Source: Myxococcota bacterium
GTDB lineage: Bacteria > Myxococcota > Polyangia > GCA-2747355 > JAKLHH01
Assembly: GCA_022710245.1 (NCBI GenBank)
Contig: JAKLHH010000530.1
Coordinates: 1 to 5,894 of the forward strand
Reading direction: 5' to 3'
Length of the DNA stretch: 5,894 bases
The translations under genes and the position numbers were made by a program. Each line of letters starts with the position of its first letter. Position 1 is the stretch's first letter. Shown piece by piece: positions 4,737 through 5,894 of this stretch. The notes below the pieces were generated by a model, which saw only the letters and a program-made list of their open reading frames with translations, did not search any database and was not told the origin of the DNA.

Positions 4737-5894
4737 CCCTGCGCAGCAAGCTGCTCCTCGCGCTGGTGCCGCTCGGCGCGGCGCTTGCGGTGCTGGGGCT
4801 GCTCGCCGTGCTCGGCGCCTCCAGCCTGGGCGGCCGGGCCGAGCGCATCCTGGCCGAGAATTACCGCAGCGTGCTGGCGGCGCAGAGGATGACGGAGTCG
4901 ATCGAACGTCTGCACAGCGCCGGGCTCTTCCTCGTCGTCGGCGAGAGAGAGCGCGCGCTGGGGCTGGCCGCCCGCAGCCCGGGCGCCTTCGCCGCCGAGC
5001 TGGCGATCGTCGAGGGGAACATCACCGAGCCCGGCGAGGCGACGGCGGCGCGGCGGCTCCGCGCTGCCTGGGGGAGCTACCTCGAGGCCTTCCAGCGGCT
5101 CTCGCAGGCCGCGCCGGGGCGCGCGGCGTTCCTGCGCGAGATGGAGCCGCGCTTCCTCGCGGTCAAGCAGGCGGTCGACCAGATCCTCCACATCAACCAG
5201 GACGGGATGGTGCGCAAGAGCGACGAGGCGCGCCGGGTGGCGCGGCGCCTGAGCAGCGGCATGACCACGGCCGCGCTGCTCGCGCTCTTCCTCGGCATCG
5301 CGGCCTCCTCCTGGATCACCGCGCGGCTGCTGCGGCCGCTCACCGCGCTCAGCGGGGCGGCGCACCAGATCGGCGAGGGCGATCTGCAGATCCGCGTGGC
5401 CGCCGCGGGCAAGGACGAGATCGCGGGGCTGGCCGCCGAGTTCAACCAGATGGCGGACCACCTGGAGCAGTACCGGCGCAGCACCCTCGGCGAGCTGCTG
5501 CAGGCGCAGCAGGCCGCGCAGGCGGCGATCGACAGCATCCCTGACCCGGTGCTGGTGCTCGCCCTCGACGGACGGGTGATCGCCACCAACGAGGAAGGCG
5601 CCGATCTCCTCGGGCTCGCACGGCTGGCGGCCGGGCAGCCGCCGCTGGCGCTGGTCGAGCCTGCGCTGCGCGCCGTCATCGAGCGCGTGCAGGGCCACGT
5701 CCTCGGCGGACGTGGCGCCTACGCCCCGCAGGGCTTCGAGGAGTCGGTGCGTGCGGACGGCCCGGCGCCGCGCTACCTGCTGGCGCGCGGGACGCCGCTC
5801 TACGCCGAGGGGCGCGGCATCGCGGGCGTCACCATCCTGCTCCAGGACGTGACCCGCCTGCGCCGCTTCGACGAGCTGAAGAACGACCTCGTCG
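4733..5894 (+). CDS. Membrane sensor histidine kinase, N-terminal 387 residues (TM-periplasmic-TM-HAMP-PAS; partial, runs off right edge)
   Basis: Probable partner kinase of the KdpD sensor. Visible domains are: transmembrane helix 1 at about 7-30; a mostly helical periplasmic region at about 31-175 (ending ILHINQDGMVRKSDEARRVA, as in four-helix-bundle sensors such as KinB); transmembrane helix 2 at about 178-197; HAMP linker at about 198-248 (RPLTALSGAAHQIGEGDLQI, then DEIAGLAAEFNQM); and a PAS domain at about 262-373 (IDSIPDPVLVLALDGRVIATN ... ILLQDVT). RRFDELKNDLV then marks the start of the dimerisation helix. The phosphorylated histidine (usual SHELRTPL motif) and the ATPase domain should follow just beyond 5894, so kinase activity is inferred. 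The ATG overlaps the preceding stop (ATGA), indicating coupling. The architecture is not that of E. coli KdpD, which has four membrane helices and no such periplasmic domain. A response regulator gene may follow outside the window. Confidence 0.88.
   Translation, partial: MTLRSKLLLALVPLGAALAVLGLLAVLGASSLGGRAERILAENYRSVLAAQRMTESIERLHSAGLFLVVGERERALGLAARSPGAFAAELAIVEGNITEPGEATAARRLRAAWGSYLEAFQRLSQAAPGRAAFLREMEPRFLAVKQAVDQILHINQDGMVRKSDEARRVARRLSSGMTTAALLALFLGIAASSWITARLLRPLTALSGAAHQIGEGDLQIRVAAAGKDEIAGLAAEFNQMADHLEQYRRSTLGELLQAQQAAQAAIDSIPDPVLVLALDGRVIATNEEGADLLGLARLAAGQPPLALVEPALRAVIERVQGHVLGGRGAYAPQGFEESVRADGPAPRYLLARGTPLYAEGRGIAGVTILLQDVTRLRRFDELKNDLV

Noticed and set aside
4719..4740. The sensor/kinase split as a sequencing error or frameshift in a normal kdpD
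   Set aside because: The break falls at a domain boundary, the kinase has its own ribosome site and signal-anchor helix, and its membrane/sensor architecture differs from KdpD.
3552..5698. Long minus-strand frames opposite the KdpD sensor and kinase
   Set aside because: GC-skew shadows with no recognisable domains; the plus strand has clear Walker, USP, HAMP and PAS features.
1..5894. CRISPR arrays, tRNA/rRNA genes, insertion sequences
   Set aside because: No spaced direct repeats, cloverleaf segments, transposase motifs or terminal repeats were seen.

Overview
The window is high-GC DNA (about 70% by eye, with nearly every codon ending in G or C). It carries most of a Kdp high-affinity potassium uptake locus and the start of its sensory partners. 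The base composition, dense packing, two good sigma-54 promoter matches and a KdpD separated from its kinase suggest a GC-rich Gram-negative bacterium. A Myxococcota/deltaproteobacterial type such as Anaeromyxobacter is a reasonable guess, but nothing here proves a taxon.

Left arm (minus strand, read right to left): kdpF (2796-2885), kdpA (1067-2782) and the first 355 codons of kdpB (from 1067, running off at position 1) form a tight operon. KdpA is the K+-selective channel-like subunit, KdpB is the P-type ATPase and KdpF is a 29-residue stabilising membrane peptide. kdpC is expected just outside the left edge. kdpF and kdpA have strong Shine-Dalgarno sequences, and kdpA and kdpB are joined by a TGATG stop/start overlap.

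Right arm (plus strand): a small, unrecognised two-helix membrane protein (3216-3506) is followed by a stand-alone KdpD N-terminal sensor (3576-4736: KdpD nucleotide-binding domain plus universal-stress-protein domain, with no membrane segments and no kinase). An ATGA overlap then leads into a separate membrane histidine kinase (from 4733: TM, periplasmic helical domain, TM, HAMP, PAS, start of the dimerisation domain), which runs off the right edge. The function of the single KdpD of E. coli thus appears to be divided between two translationally coupled proteins.

Centre (2886-3215): the divergent control region is the most interesting part. It holds two sigma-54 (-24/-12) promoter matches facing outward: TGGCAT-N5-TTGCC toward kdpF and TGGTAT-N5-TTGCT toward the sensor genes. 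They are identical at 13 of 16 positions, including the CGCG in the spacer. Almost exactly midway between the predicted start points is a cluster of five TGCA cores within 90 bp, arranged in nested inverted repeats, at a distance typical of enhancer sites for sigma-54 activators. My model, which is inference, is that one NtrC-type response regulator, phosphorylated by the separate kinase, binds the central cluster and drives both arms. This would replace the usual KdpE/sigma-70 control of kdp. No response regulator gene lies inside the window.
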